Positions 40,529 to 48,499 of a stretch of 64,000 nucleotides of DNA are shown piece after piece. Below the pieces are notes generated by a model that was given only the letters and a program-made list of their open reading frames with translations, made no database searches and was not told where the DNA came from. The stretch's first letter is position 1, and every line of letters starts with the position of its first letter. This stretch comes from Kiritimatiellia bacterium (GTDB taxonomy: Bacteria > Verrucomicrobiota > Kiritimatiellia > RFP12 > UBA1067): the NCBI GenBank assembly GCA_024694365.1, contig JAILJX010000072.1, positions 1 to 64,000 on the forward strand. Reading direction: 5' to 3'. The translations under genes and the position numbers were made by a program.

Positions 40529-40906
40529 ATGTCTAACATGACCCAAAGCCTAGAAGACTACATTGAAGCGATTCACATGCTGATCGAAGACAAGGGGTCT
40601 GCATGCGTTCGCGATGTCGCCAAGATGCTGGATGTGAAAATGCCGAGCGTCGTCAAGGCGATCCATGAACTCAAGAAGATGGAGCTTGTCACTCAGGAGC
40701 CGTATGGCCCGATATTGCTTACGGAAACGGGGCGCAGCCTCGCGCAAAACGTTCTGGACAGGCACAAGCTGCTGCGCTCGTTTCTCGTCAAATTGGGTGT
40801 GAGCGGGAAGATTGCGGACCGGGATGCATGCAGAATGGAGCATATCCTTTCCGCAGAGACGCTTGACAAGATACGTATGTTTTCCGAAACCAGGGGGAAG
40901 AAATGA
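40529..40906 (+). CDS. DtxR/MntR-family metalloregulator
   Basis: 125-residue regulator: a winged HTH (SLEDYIEAIHMLIEDKGSACV, VRDVAKMLDVKMPSVVKAI) and a dimerisation region with metal-binding pattern (LDRHKLLRSFLVKLGVS, ACRMEHILSAET). It lacks a C-terminal SH3-like domain, so it is the short MntR type. The metal cannot be told from sequence. It overlaps the next gene by ATGA, and no metal transporter is adjacent. Confidence 0.85.
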   Translation: MSNMTQSLEDYIEAIHMLIEDKGSACVRDVAKMLDVKMPSVVKAIHELKKMELVTQEPYGPILLTETGRSLAQNVLDRHKLLRSFLVKLGVSGKIADRDACRMEHILSAETLDKIRMFSETRGKK

Positions 40907-41730
40907 AAAGTCAGATCAACACGCTTCGGCAGCTCCAAGAGCTGGTTCTAACACGTGACGAGCACCACCAGACAGGCGACGGCAGTCGCATCGATTCGCT
41001 CAACGATTCCATATTCGCGCTTCAAGACAAGCTGGAGCCTCAAGTCGCGGCCTTGTACGATAGGCTGTACAAGAAGAGTCACATCGTGATAGCCGCCATG
41101 TCCAACGGTTGCTGCTCGGTGTGCGGAATGCAGGTGCCGATCGCGCAAAGTCAGCAGGTCAAGCTTGCGCAGCATCTGGTCACGTGCTCCAGTTGCGGAA
41201 GAATACTTTTTGCTTCGGCGTCTGAAGACGCCCACAACATCGCGGAAAAGCCGGACAGGGATGATCCAAAGACGGGCATTTCGCGTTTCAGCGCCGAGGA
41301 GTTGATGATGGTGGACCTTCCCGGAAGCTCCAAAGCCGAAGCCATAGCAGCCCTTGCCGGTTTGATGGAAAAGAACCATTTTGTCAAAAACGCCGATTCC
41401 CTCGTGACGGCGGCCATGGATCGCGAAGCCATTCTTTCCACCGCTGTCGGCGGGGGGCTCGCATTCCCCCATGTTCGCGGTGTTGAAGGAGGCGGGCTCA
41501 CAATCGCAGTCGGGGTGTCCCGCAAAGGAGTCGATTGGGACGGCGAGACGGTCAACGTGGTGTTCCTTTCGGCGATACCGGTCGCAGTCTCCGCATTCTA
41601 TCTTCGGTTGATGTCCGGAATCGTGCAGTCGTTCTCCAAGAAGGAGAACATCGATACTCTGATCTCTTCTCCCGATCAGGCAACCCTGTGGAAGGCGCTC
41701 GTCAAAGCGACGCGCCATACCGTCAAGTGA
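40903..41730 (+). CDS. Zinc-ribbon / PTS EIIA type-2 fusion protein
   Basis: 275 residues. The N-terminus is helical (LRQLQELVLTRDEHHQTGDG) and is followed by a C4 zinc ribbon with cysteine pairs at 71/74 (CSVCG) and 95/98 (CSSCG), similar to the small C4 zinc-ribbon family. After a linker, residues 130-275 form a PtsN/fructose-type EIIA with the phospho-His190 in GGGLAFPHVRG and VNVVFLSAIP. It could be a regulatory EIIA rather than a sugar transporter. It sits between a DtxR-type regulator and a carboxypeptidase, each joined by a 4-base overlap. Confidence 0.78.
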   Translation: MKSQINTLRQLQELVLTRDEHHQTGDGSRIDSLNDSIFALQDKLEPQVAALYDRLYKKSHIVIAAMSNGCCSVCGMQVPIAQSQQVKLAQHLVTCSSCGRILFASASEDAHNIAEKPDRDDPKTGISRFSAEELMMVDLPGSSKAEAIAALAGLMEKNHFVKNADSLVTAAMDREAILSTAVGGGLAFPHVRGVEGGGLTIAVGVSRKGVDWDGETVNVVFLSAIPVAVSAFYLRLMSGIVQSFSKKENIDTLISSPDQATLWKALVKATRHTVK

Positions 41731-42698
41731 GGGTCGCGGTTCTTTTGCTGGCGGCGCTGGCTTCTTTTTGCGCCGATGCGGCCAAACCGGCCCCTAAAGG
41801 CGCAGGAAACCCCTATCGCCGTTCTCCGTATGTCAGCGCCATGGCGATGGACGCGGACTCTGGGCGCATCCTTTTTTCGGAAAACGCGAACGCCAAGGCT
41901 TATCCGGCGAGCGTTACGAAGCTGATGACCCTCCTGTTGGTTTTGGAGGATGTCAGGGACGGGAAATATGCGCTTGACACGAAAGTCAAGGCTACGCCCG
42001 ATGTCAACAGGTGCGAAGCAAGCTGGATAGGCATCAAGGCAGGCGAGTCGATGACGGTGAGGGATCTCTGTCTTGCGCTTATGGTCGAAAGCGCCAATGA
42101 CGCCGCAATCGTTCTTGGCGTCAATTCCGCCGGCTCTTTCAATGGATTCGTCGACCGCATGAACGCGAGGGCTGCTGAACTGGGGATGAAAGGGACCAGA
42201 TACTACAATCCCAACGGACTCCCCCCAAATTCAGCCAAGAGGTATCCATGGAAGTCTTTCAACGTGACCACGGCAGCCGATCAGCTTCTTCTTGCGCAAG
42301 CGCTTCTCCAGGCTCCGTACATATTCGAGTTCACATCTGTCAAGACGTGCGACCTCGTAAAGACAAAAGACGGTTTCAGGGTGAGCATTACGCGGCGCGT
42401 AAACCATAAGCCCGCGGCGACAGTCCTCGCGAAAGGCGAGAAGCTCGTGAAGCAGTTGTGCAATCACAACAACGTAATGGTGAAAGATAAGCTCAAGGTC
42501 TTCAATCCGGACGGATCCGAGGCTGTCGACGGCTTCAAAACTGGTTACATAGACGCCGGCGGCAGTTCTGTCGTCATGACGGCGACGCGCAACGGAAGAC
42601 GCGTTGTCGCAGTCGTTCTGGGCTCGGCGTCCGCCTCTGAACGCGACAACTCCGCAAGGAGGATGGTCTCGGAAGCGTTGGAGTCATTTCTTCTTTGA
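41727..42698 (+). CDS. D-alanyl-D-alanine carboxypeptidase (S11)
   Basis: Periplasmic peptidoglycan-trimming enzyme. The 323 residues begin at a GTG (overlapping the previous stop, GTGA) with signal peptide VRVAVLLLAALASFCADA. The catalytic set is complete: Ser62 and Lys65 in PASVTKLM, Ser122-x-Asn124 in VESAND, and Lys271-Thr-Gly in FKTGYID. It ends near the last motif and so lacks the C-terminal beta domain and amphipathic anchor of DacA. Its end overlaps the convergent nuclease gene by 15 bases. Confidence 0.9.
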   Translation: MRVAVLLLAALASFCADAAKPAPKGAGNPYRRSPYVSAMAMDADSGRILFSENANAKAYPASVTKLMTLLLVLEDVRDGKYALDTKVKATPDVNRCEASWIGIKAGESMTVRDLCLALMVESANDAAIVLGVNSAGSFNGFVDRMNARAAELGMKGTRYYNPNGLPPNSAKRYPWKSFNVTTAADQLLLAQALLQAPYIFEFTSVKTCDLVKTKDGFRVSITRRVNHKPAATVLAKGEKLVKQLCNHNNVMVKDKLKVFNPDGSEAVDGFKTGYIDAGGSSVVMTATRNGRRVVAVVLGSASASERDNSARRMVSEALESFLL

Positions 42699-43745
42699 TC
42701 TGCTCCACTCCAAGTCGTCTTGCGAGTGCATCCGCATCAGCGAGGCGAGGTCTCTCAGTCTGATCGGCCAGAGCCGCGAAGGGCACCGTGACTCCAACAT
42801 AGCCTCGGTGTCGTCGTCCAACTCGGCGAGAAAATCGTATCCCGTCATATCTTCCAGCTCATCTATGGAGATCAAATACCGTGCAGGCCATGCCCTCCAG
42901 GGGACATCCTGCTCTACAAGAAGGGCAAGCGCGCGGATTTCCTTTCCGTCCTGCGCGACCACCACCTGCCAGTATCGCGTCGGTATGTCGATGCCGGTGT
43001 CGTTCAGTTTTTCGCATCCCTCCGACAGAGCGCCCACAACGACCCATATCTCGCCCCAGCGCGCTGTCCAAAGATTTACTATCCTGTGTTCAATGTCACG
43101 CCATACTCCGCGGTTTAGCGCAGGGGTCTGAGGCGCTATGTTGGACATGCAGAATGTATTGGTCTGGGCAACGGGTCCGAACCTGGTTGCTATCGCGTAG
43201 TTTGGGGCCATATGCCCGCGGTCATATCCGGTCCGTGCGTAGTCTGCCGCTTTGGGCGAGACTTTCAGTCTGGGGTCCTTGCGGAAGCCCGGTCTCTTTC
43301 CTGGCTCGAAAGCGGCATCTTTCGGGACATGGTATGCGCACCAGGCGGGATGCATCAGAGATGGCGACCATCCCACAATGAAATCTCCGCGGTTCAAGAC
43401 GCGTATGTCATCCGGCGCAGGTGCCGATCTGCGTACGGGCATGCCTGCGAAAAAGACTTTGCCGGATGGAGGAGGCCGGTCTGTCTCGGCCGTGACATCG
43501 CTGCCTGTGAGCCCGAGTCCGTCGGTTAAGTCTCCAAGCGGCTCTCCGAGAGAGAGAAGTGCGATTGTGGCGATGCGCGGCCAAGTCCTGCATTTCTCCT
43601 CGATCCACCCTCTTGGATGGTGGACGAACCATAGAGACAGACAAGACCAAAGTATGAATACGGCGATTGAGGCCGCCGCCAAAATTCGCGCAATGCGGCG
43701 TGCGGGGCTTCCGCTGCGCCGCTTTTTGCGCGGTTGGGATTTCAC
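42684..43745 (-). CDS. DNA/RNA non-specific endonuclease, NUC1 family, membrane-anchored
   Basis: 353 residues: a basic start, one membrane helix at about 18-42 (IARILAAASIAVFILWSCLS), then a beta-beta-alpha-metal nuclease with DRGHMAPNYAI (catalytic His in DRGH) and NTFCMSNIAPQTPALNRG. The nuclease should lie outside the cytoplasm. Possible roles are nutrient scavenging or removal of incoming DNA. It is the last gene of the ftsH-ftsK operon and overlaps the zinc-ribbon gene by ATGA. Confidence 0.87.
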   Translation of the reverse strand: MKSQPRKKRRSGSPARRIARILAAASIAVFILWSCLSLWFVHHPRGWIEEKCRTWPRIATIALLSLGEPLGDLTDGLGLTGSDVTAETDRPPPSGKVFFAGMPVRRSAPAPDDIRVLNRGDFIVGWSPSLMHPAWCAYHVPKDAAFEPGKRPGFRKDPRLKVSPKAADYARTGYDRGHMAPNYAIATRFGPVAQTNTFCMSNIAPQTPALNRGVWRDIEHRIVNLWTARWGEIWVVVGALSEGCEKLNDTGIDIPTRYWQVVVAQDGKEIRALALLVEQDVPWRAWPARYLISIDELEDMTGYDFLAELDDDTEAMLESRCPSRLWPIRLRDLASLMRMHSQDDLEWSRSKKK

Positions 43746-43981
43746 AGATCTCCCAGTTCGATCCTGATGGTACGGCTCTTGATTGCAGAGTCCTGCGATT
43801 TCGCGTTCTCGCCTGACGCATGGCGCACGATACCGTCATCGTCAGCACGGCTGTCCGGGACGACAATTTTCGCGCCACATGCAGGGCATTCCGTCTCCTG
43901 CCCGATCATGTCGAGCGATGCTTCGATTTCCGTGTGGCACTTGGCGCAAGAAAAGCTGGTGAAATCTTCGTCGTTGTTCAT
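43742..43981 (-). CDS. Small zinc-ribbon protein
   Basis: 79 residues with two cysteine pairs, SCAKCHTEIEA and CPACGAKI, typical of short zinc-ribbon proteins, then a disordered charged tail. The function is unknown. It lies 22 bases after the rodZ-like gene and overlaps the nuclease start. Confidence 0.7.
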   Translation of the reverse strand: MNNDEDFTSFSCAKCHTEIEASLDMIGQETECPACGAKIVVPDSRADDDGIVRHASGENAKSQDSAIKSRTIRIELGDL

Positions 43982-44003
43982 GATGTCTCTCCTCTTTCCC
44001 GTT

Positions 44004-44801
44004 TCAGTCGATGTAAAGGTGTTTTCCGGTCGCAGTCGTGACACGCATTCCCGGGTTTTGCGCGGCGGGGGCGGCCGCTTCCGCCGGAGCTGAGGATTCC
44101 TGTTCCTCAGCCTGCGGCTCCGCAGGCTTTTCCACCTCTCCATTTCCTTCGATCGACGAAAAGACGGATCTGCATCCCGCAATCACCAGCCATAGAACGA
44201 GGATTGCCGCCCCCGCCAGAAGGACGATTCTTTTCAGCCTTGCCATCATGAGCGCGCGTTCGATGTCATCCGGTTCCGGAAGAGACCTCTCGGGCGGTGC
44301 GAATCTTGAAGCGACTTTAGGCGCGGGTACTGTTTCCGCCTCCAGTGAGAAATCGGCAGGCTGCCGCTCTCCAGGCCATGATTGCGATTGCGTCTCTGGC
44401 GCGGACTCTGCGCCGTCTTCGGAGGCGATACGCTCAGGCTCTGGCGTGCCTGTCAGAACGGCGTCCTGCGCATTGTCTGAGTCTGCGGGAGTTTGCGCCG
44501 TGTCCGGTTCTGGCTGCGGTTCGGGCGTGTGTTTCGGTGTGCGCATGCGTATGGTCGGTTCCCTGTTCCCGGAGTATATGTCCATGAACTCCGCCACCAT
44601 CGTTCTGGAATCGAGTCCAACCGCCTCGCAGTAGAGTTTGACGAATCCCCGCCCGTATATCGGGGCGGCTATCCTGGAGAAATCTTCATTCTCCAGCGCC
44701 TCTATCTGTTGACCCATCATATGGGTTTTCTGGGCGAGTTGAGCGGCGGTGAAACCTTTCGCTTCCCTTGCCTTGCGCAGCGTTTCTCCGAATTCTATCA
44801 T
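44004..44801 (-). CDS. RodZ-like HTH membrane protein
   Basis: 265 residues with an N-terminal Xre-like HTH (GETLRKAREAKGFTAAQLAQ, GRGFVKLYCEAVGLD), a long acidic Pro/Glu linker, one membrane helix at about 190-212 (IVLLAGAAILVLWLVIAGC) and a short outer tail. This is the RodZ arrangement, which links the cytoskeleton protein MreB to cell shape, though the usual beta-domain at the end is missing. It starts in the ftsK stop (ATGA). Confidence 0.75.
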   Translation of the reverse strand: MIEFGETLRKAREAKGFTAAQLAQKTHMMGQQIEALENEDFSRIAAPIYGRGFVKLYCEAVGLDSRTMVAEFMDIYSGNREPTIRMRTPKHTPEPQPEPDTAQTPADSDNAQDAVLTGTPEPERIASEDGAESAPETQSQSWPGERQPADFSLEAETVPAPKVASRFAPPERSLPEPDDIERALMMARLKRIVLLAGAAILVLWLVIAGCRSVFSSIEGNGEVEKPAEPQAEEQESSAPAEAAAPAAQNPGMRVTTATGKHLYID

Positions 44802-47455
44802 GTCTGTTCCTCCGTAATGTCAGTGTTTGCGGCAGGTGCTGCCGCATCGGTTTCGTCTGCTTCCGCGCCTTGCCGGGGCGTGTCGCCGGCCGTCTGGACG
44901 GTCTGTGAATCGTCGCCATTGAGTATGGCTATGAGCTGATCCTGGTCCATCACTATCTGTCTTGGCCCCATTCCCTGCTGGGGGCTCACTATTCCGCGTT
45001 CTGTAAGCATGTCCAGTATCTTTGCGGCATGATTGTATCCCCATCCCATCTGGCGCTGGAAATGGCTTGTCGATGCACGCTTGGTGTTGATTATGCATTC
45101 CACGGCCTTTTTGAAGTCGTCTGCGTTCGCTGCAGCCTTGACCATGGCTCTCTCCTGAGCCTTGTCTTCGGCGGCCGGTTTTTCCTGATTGTCTGGATCA
45201 TCCTCGTTTGATGCAAACGGATCCTCAATGGAGGCTTCTTTCACGCGACCGAGCTTTGTCGCAAACTTTTCGTCAAATTGTACATTGGAATGCTCGCCGA
45301 TGAACTCCGTAATGCGTGCGATCTCTTCGTCGGATATCCATGCTCCCTGCGCCCGTATCAGGAGCCCGTCCTTGCCCTTGAAAAGCATATCGCCTTTCCC
45401 GATCAGGTTTTCTGCTCCGGTATCGTCGAGGATCGTTCTCGAGTCGACCGACGAGGAAGTCTTGAATGCGACGCGGCCGGGGATGTTGGCCTTGATCGCT
45501 CCTGTGATGATTTTCGCGTCCGGTCTCTGTGTCGCGAGAATCAGGTGGATGCCGGCAGCACGCGCTTTCTGCGTTATGCGCTGTATGTCCGGGTTCACCT
45601 CTTTGCCGCACTGACCTATCAGGTCTGCAGCCTCGTCGATGATGATCACGATGTACGGCACGGTTCTCGGCATGTCGGAATTGGCGGTCTCGTCCGCTCC
45701 GAACATGTCGGTTTGCGTTACGGTTCTTCTGTGGTTGAAGTCGTAGATGTTCCTGACCCTTGCACGCGCAAACAGTTTGAGCCTCTTCTCCATTTCGGCC
45801 ACGGCCCAGTGCAGAGAAAAGACCACTTTGCGGTTGTCGGTTATGACGGGGACGAGAAGATGGGGTATGTTCGCGTATGGAGTGAATTCCACGCACTTTG
45901 GATCGACCATGATGAGCTTGAGCTGCTCCGGGGTGCGCGTCATGAGAAGTCCGTTGATGAGCGAGTTAAGGCACACCGATTTGCCCTGTCCTGTCGCGCC
46001 GGCAACAAGCATGTGGGGCATGGAAGCGAGATCGGCGACCAGCTCTTTGCCGTCCGCTCGCTTTCCGAAGAGAAGCGGAAGTTCCGCCTTTGCGTGGCGC
46101 CACGCGTCCGATTCGAATATCTCCCTGAACGTTATGCCTGCCGGCTTTAGGTTCGGGACCTCTATTCCTATGCATTCCTCTCCCGGTATCGGAGCCTCGA
46201 TGCGGAGCGATTTGGCATGGAGCGCGCCTTTGAGGTTGTCGGCGATGTTTGTCACGGTGGAATATCTCGTTCCGGGGGCGAGCAAGATGGCGTACTTAGT
46301 CACCACCGGACCCTGCACCGTGTAGCTCAATGAGGCGTCGACCCCGAAAAGTTTGAGCGTGTCGATGAGTTTTTGGCTCATCGCCCCGACATCGCTGTGA
46401 TCTGCTGTCGAATGCTTGAGCGGACTGAGAAGCTCGGCGCCGGGAAGTATGTACGGGCCCTTGTTCTCCTCGGCGGAGCCTTCTTTTTCTGTGTTGACGG
46501 ATGTTTTTGCGGGTTTGGGCGTTGGAGGCTGTTCTTTCGCGGGTTTCGGCGCGGTTGCCATGGCAGAGGCCTCTCTTGCCGCTGCTATTCTCGCAGCCTC
46601 TCTCGCTGCTGCCTCGGCGCGTTCGGCGGCTGCGCGTTCGGCGGCCGCTTTCGCTTCTTCTGCAGCACGCTTCGCTGCGGCCCTTGCCGCGTCTCTGGCG
46701 GCAGCCTCCGCAGCTTTTGCTGCGGATTTCTCCGCACGTATGCGCTCTTTTTCCTCTTCGCGCAGGCGCTTGGCTTCCTCTCTGGCTTTCAGGGCATTGT
46801 TGTACGCCTCTTGGGCTGCGGCATATTCGGGAGTTCCCGGTCTGGCCCGTCCGGGATTGAAGGAAGGTCCGCCGACCATCGCCCATTGTATCACACCGGA
46901 GAAGAACGAGAGGAGGTTGGCGATCCCTATCGAGGCCACAAGCGAAAGCGCAAGGGAAACCATGACGAGAATTCCCGTGCCGACGCCGCCGATCAGAGGT
47001 TCAAGAAACTTTTCCGTCAGGAAGAAACCGAACATGCCGCCGGCCTCATGGCAGTTTATCGCGTTCTTGCCCGCCTCGACCCCTGGCGCCGTGCGAAGGA
47101 CCTGCATCAGGCAGGCGGACGACGCCAGAATCGCCACCGTCCACAATGCTCTTCTTCCTGGACGCGAACGTTTGCCGCACACAAGCCGCAATCCGTAGAC
47201 GAGACATATGGCCGGAATCACCCACGCGGCGAGGCCGAAGAGGAGATATCCTGCGTAGGAGAACCAGTCGCCGAGCGGACCTATCCAGTTTGTGCTGGGC
47301 TTGGGGGGCGAGTCGACGATGGCGTGAGAATCGTACGTAAGAAGCGCCACAAGCGGGAAAAGCGCCAGCGGGAAGAGAAGCCAGCCTACGAGTTTTCTTT
47401 CGGTTGACGGGTTTTCGCGGTCTGACAGGTTCTTTGTGTATTCGCTTCGGGCCAT
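44798..47455 (-). CDS. ftsK: DNA translocase FtsK/SpoIIIE
   Basis: 885-residue septal DNA pump that clears chromosomes at division. Four N-terminal membrane helices lie at about 24-180; an Ala/Glu/Arg-rich coiled linker follows (about 215-300); the motor has Walker A VAGATGQGKSVCLNS and Walker B IVIIIDEAADLI, with LATQRPDAK. The C-terminal gamma winged helix (RASTSHFQRQMGWGYNHAAK) recognises KOPS-like sites. Its neighbours put it between cdaA and a RodZ-like gene. Confidence 0.95.
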   Translation of the reverse strand: MARSEYTKNLSDRENPSTERKLVGWLLFPLALFPLVALLTYDSHAIVDSPPKPSTNWIGPLGDWFSYAGYLLFGLAAWVIPAICLVYGLRLVCGKRSRPGRRALWTVAILASSACLMQVLRTAPGVEAGKNAINCHEAGGMFGFFLTEKFLEPLIGGVGTGILVMVSLALSLVASIGIANLLSFFSGVIQWAMVGGPSFNPGRARPGTPEYAAAQEAYNNALKAREEAKRLREEEKERIRAEKSAAKAAEAAARDAARAAAKRAAEEAKAAAERAAAERAEAAAREAARIAAAREASAMATAPKPAKEQPPTPKPAKTSVNTEKEGSAEENKGPYILPGAELLSPLKHSTADHSDVGAMSQKLIDTLKLFGVDASLSYTVQGPVVTKYAILLAPGTRYSTVTNIADNLKGALHAKSLRIEAPIPGEECIGIEVPNLKPAGITFREIFESDAWRHAKAELPLLFGKRADGKELVADLASMPHMLVAGATGQGKSVCLNSLINGLLMTRTPEQLKLIMVDPKCVEFTPYANIPHLLVPVITDNRKVVFSLHWAVAEMEKRLKLFARARVRNIYDFNHRRTVTQTDMFGADETANSDMPRTVPYIVIIIDEAADLIGQCGKEVNPDIQRITQKARAAGIHLILATQRPDAKIITGAIKANIPGRVAFKTSSSVDSRTILDDTGAENLIGKGDMLFKGKDGLLIRAQGAWISDEEIARITEFIGEHSNVQFDEKFATKLGRVKEASIEDPFASNEDDPDNQEKPAAEDKAQERAMVKAAANADDFKKAVECIINTKRASTSHFQRQMGWGYNHAAKILDMLTERGIVSPQQGMGPRQIVMDQDQLIAILNGDDSQTVQTAGDTPRQGAEADETDAAAPAANTDITEEQT

Positions 47456-47465
47456 GTGTGGACTT

Positions 47466-47663
47466 TCAGTTTCCTTGCTGGGTCTGCGGAGGTGCGGGCG
47501 CGTGCGGCGCCGGAATCGCAGGGGATTCGTTCAACGACGACTGGCGTATCGTCTCGTATAGAAGTATGGCCAGTACGAGCGCAAGTATCTTCAGCCCGAG
47601 GTTGTGGGTGAAAAGCTTCGCCAGCCTGGAGAAGAGTCCTGCTTCGCTGTCTGAATGTTTCAT
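47466..47663 (-). CDS. Short CdaR/YbbR-like membrane protein
   Basis: 65 residues: a short start, LFTHNLGLKILALVLAILLY as the membrane segment, then ETIRQ and a Pro/Ala tail. The segment matches the N-terminal helix of CdaR (YbbR), the regulator normally encoded right after cdaA, but all YbbR repeats are missing. I see no frameshift or remnant downstream; ftsK begins 10 bases later. It starts inside the cdaA stop (ATGA). Confidence 0.65.
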   Translation of the reverse strand: MKHSDSEAGLFSRLAKLFTHNLGLKILALVLAILLYETIRQSSLNESPAIPAPHAPAPPQTQQGN

Positions 47664-48499
47664 AGATCGGCTCCGTTTTTCTGTGGTTTGGGGAGGATCT
47701 TCGCCATCCATCCGGACGCCGTCTGCAGGAAGCTGCGGTCGTCCTTGCCGTTTGATATCGCCTTGCGCACCCAGCGTGTGACCGGCGCCTTGATCTGGTC
47801 GGACGGCCCGTCATAGCGGTAGAGCCTCCCGTTGTGTGCGATGGAGATCGTCCCCCTCTCCTCGGATACGACGACGACAAGAGCATCGGTTTCTTCGGAA
47901 AGGCCCACCGCAGCCCTGTGCCGCATGCCGCTCCGGATGAGGTCCGGGTTGTTTGATACCGGGAATATGCAGTGGGCTGATGAAATTCTTCCGCCTCTAA
48001 GCACGACTCCGCCATCGTGAAGGGGAAGCGGCGGAGTGAAGATGCTCGTTACGAGCTCGCTTGAGAATGCTGCGTCCGTCTTCACGCCGGTCTCTTCGTA
48101 GCCCCTGAGTGAAATGCCCCGTTCGAAAGCGAAAAGGGCGCCCATGCGTGCAGCGGAGAGCATTATGAGCGTCTCCGTGAACGACTCGGGCGTCAGTTTG
48201 CCGTCGCTGCGCGAGCGCACCTTGTCGAAGTTTCCCAGGGCGCCGACCGCAGACAGCATCCGTCTTATCTCAGGCTGGAATATTATTACTGTGGAGAACG
48301 CGAGATAGAACAGTATGTATTTGATTATGAACGCAAGCACGTAGAAGTTGAACAGATACGTCGACAGCGCCAAGATTGTCGTGAGTATGCCGACCCCCAT
48401 CAGCGCCTGGCCGAAACGCGAACCTCGAGCGCCCTTGAGAATCGCATAGATCGCAAGGTAGATGATGAATATCTGAAGGATCGCGGAAACGTATCCCAT
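47660..48499 (-). CDS. cdaA: Diadenylate cyclase CdaA
   Basis: Makes the second messenger c-di-AMP from two ATP at the inner membrane. The 279 residues have three N-terminal helices and a DAC domain with LPLHDGGVVLRGGRI (DGA-type motif, here DGG) and the RHR motif in GMRHRAAVGLSEETDAL. The usual DGA has Ala in third place; here it is Gly. It starts directly after the ftsH stop. Confidence 0.93.
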   Translation of the reverse strand: MGYVSAILQIFIIYLAIYAILKGARGSRFGQALMGVGILTTILALSTYLFNFYVLAFIIKYILFYLAFSTVIIFQPEIRRMLSAVGALGNFDKVRSRSDGKLTPESFTETLIMLSAARMGALFAFERGISLRGYEETGVKTDAAFSSELVTSIFTPPLPLHDGGVVLRGGRISSAHCIFPVSNNPDLIRSGMRHRAAVGLSEETDALVVVVSEERGTISIAHNGRLYRYDGPSDQIKAPVTRWVRKAISNGKDDRSFLQTASGWMAKILPKPQKNGADL

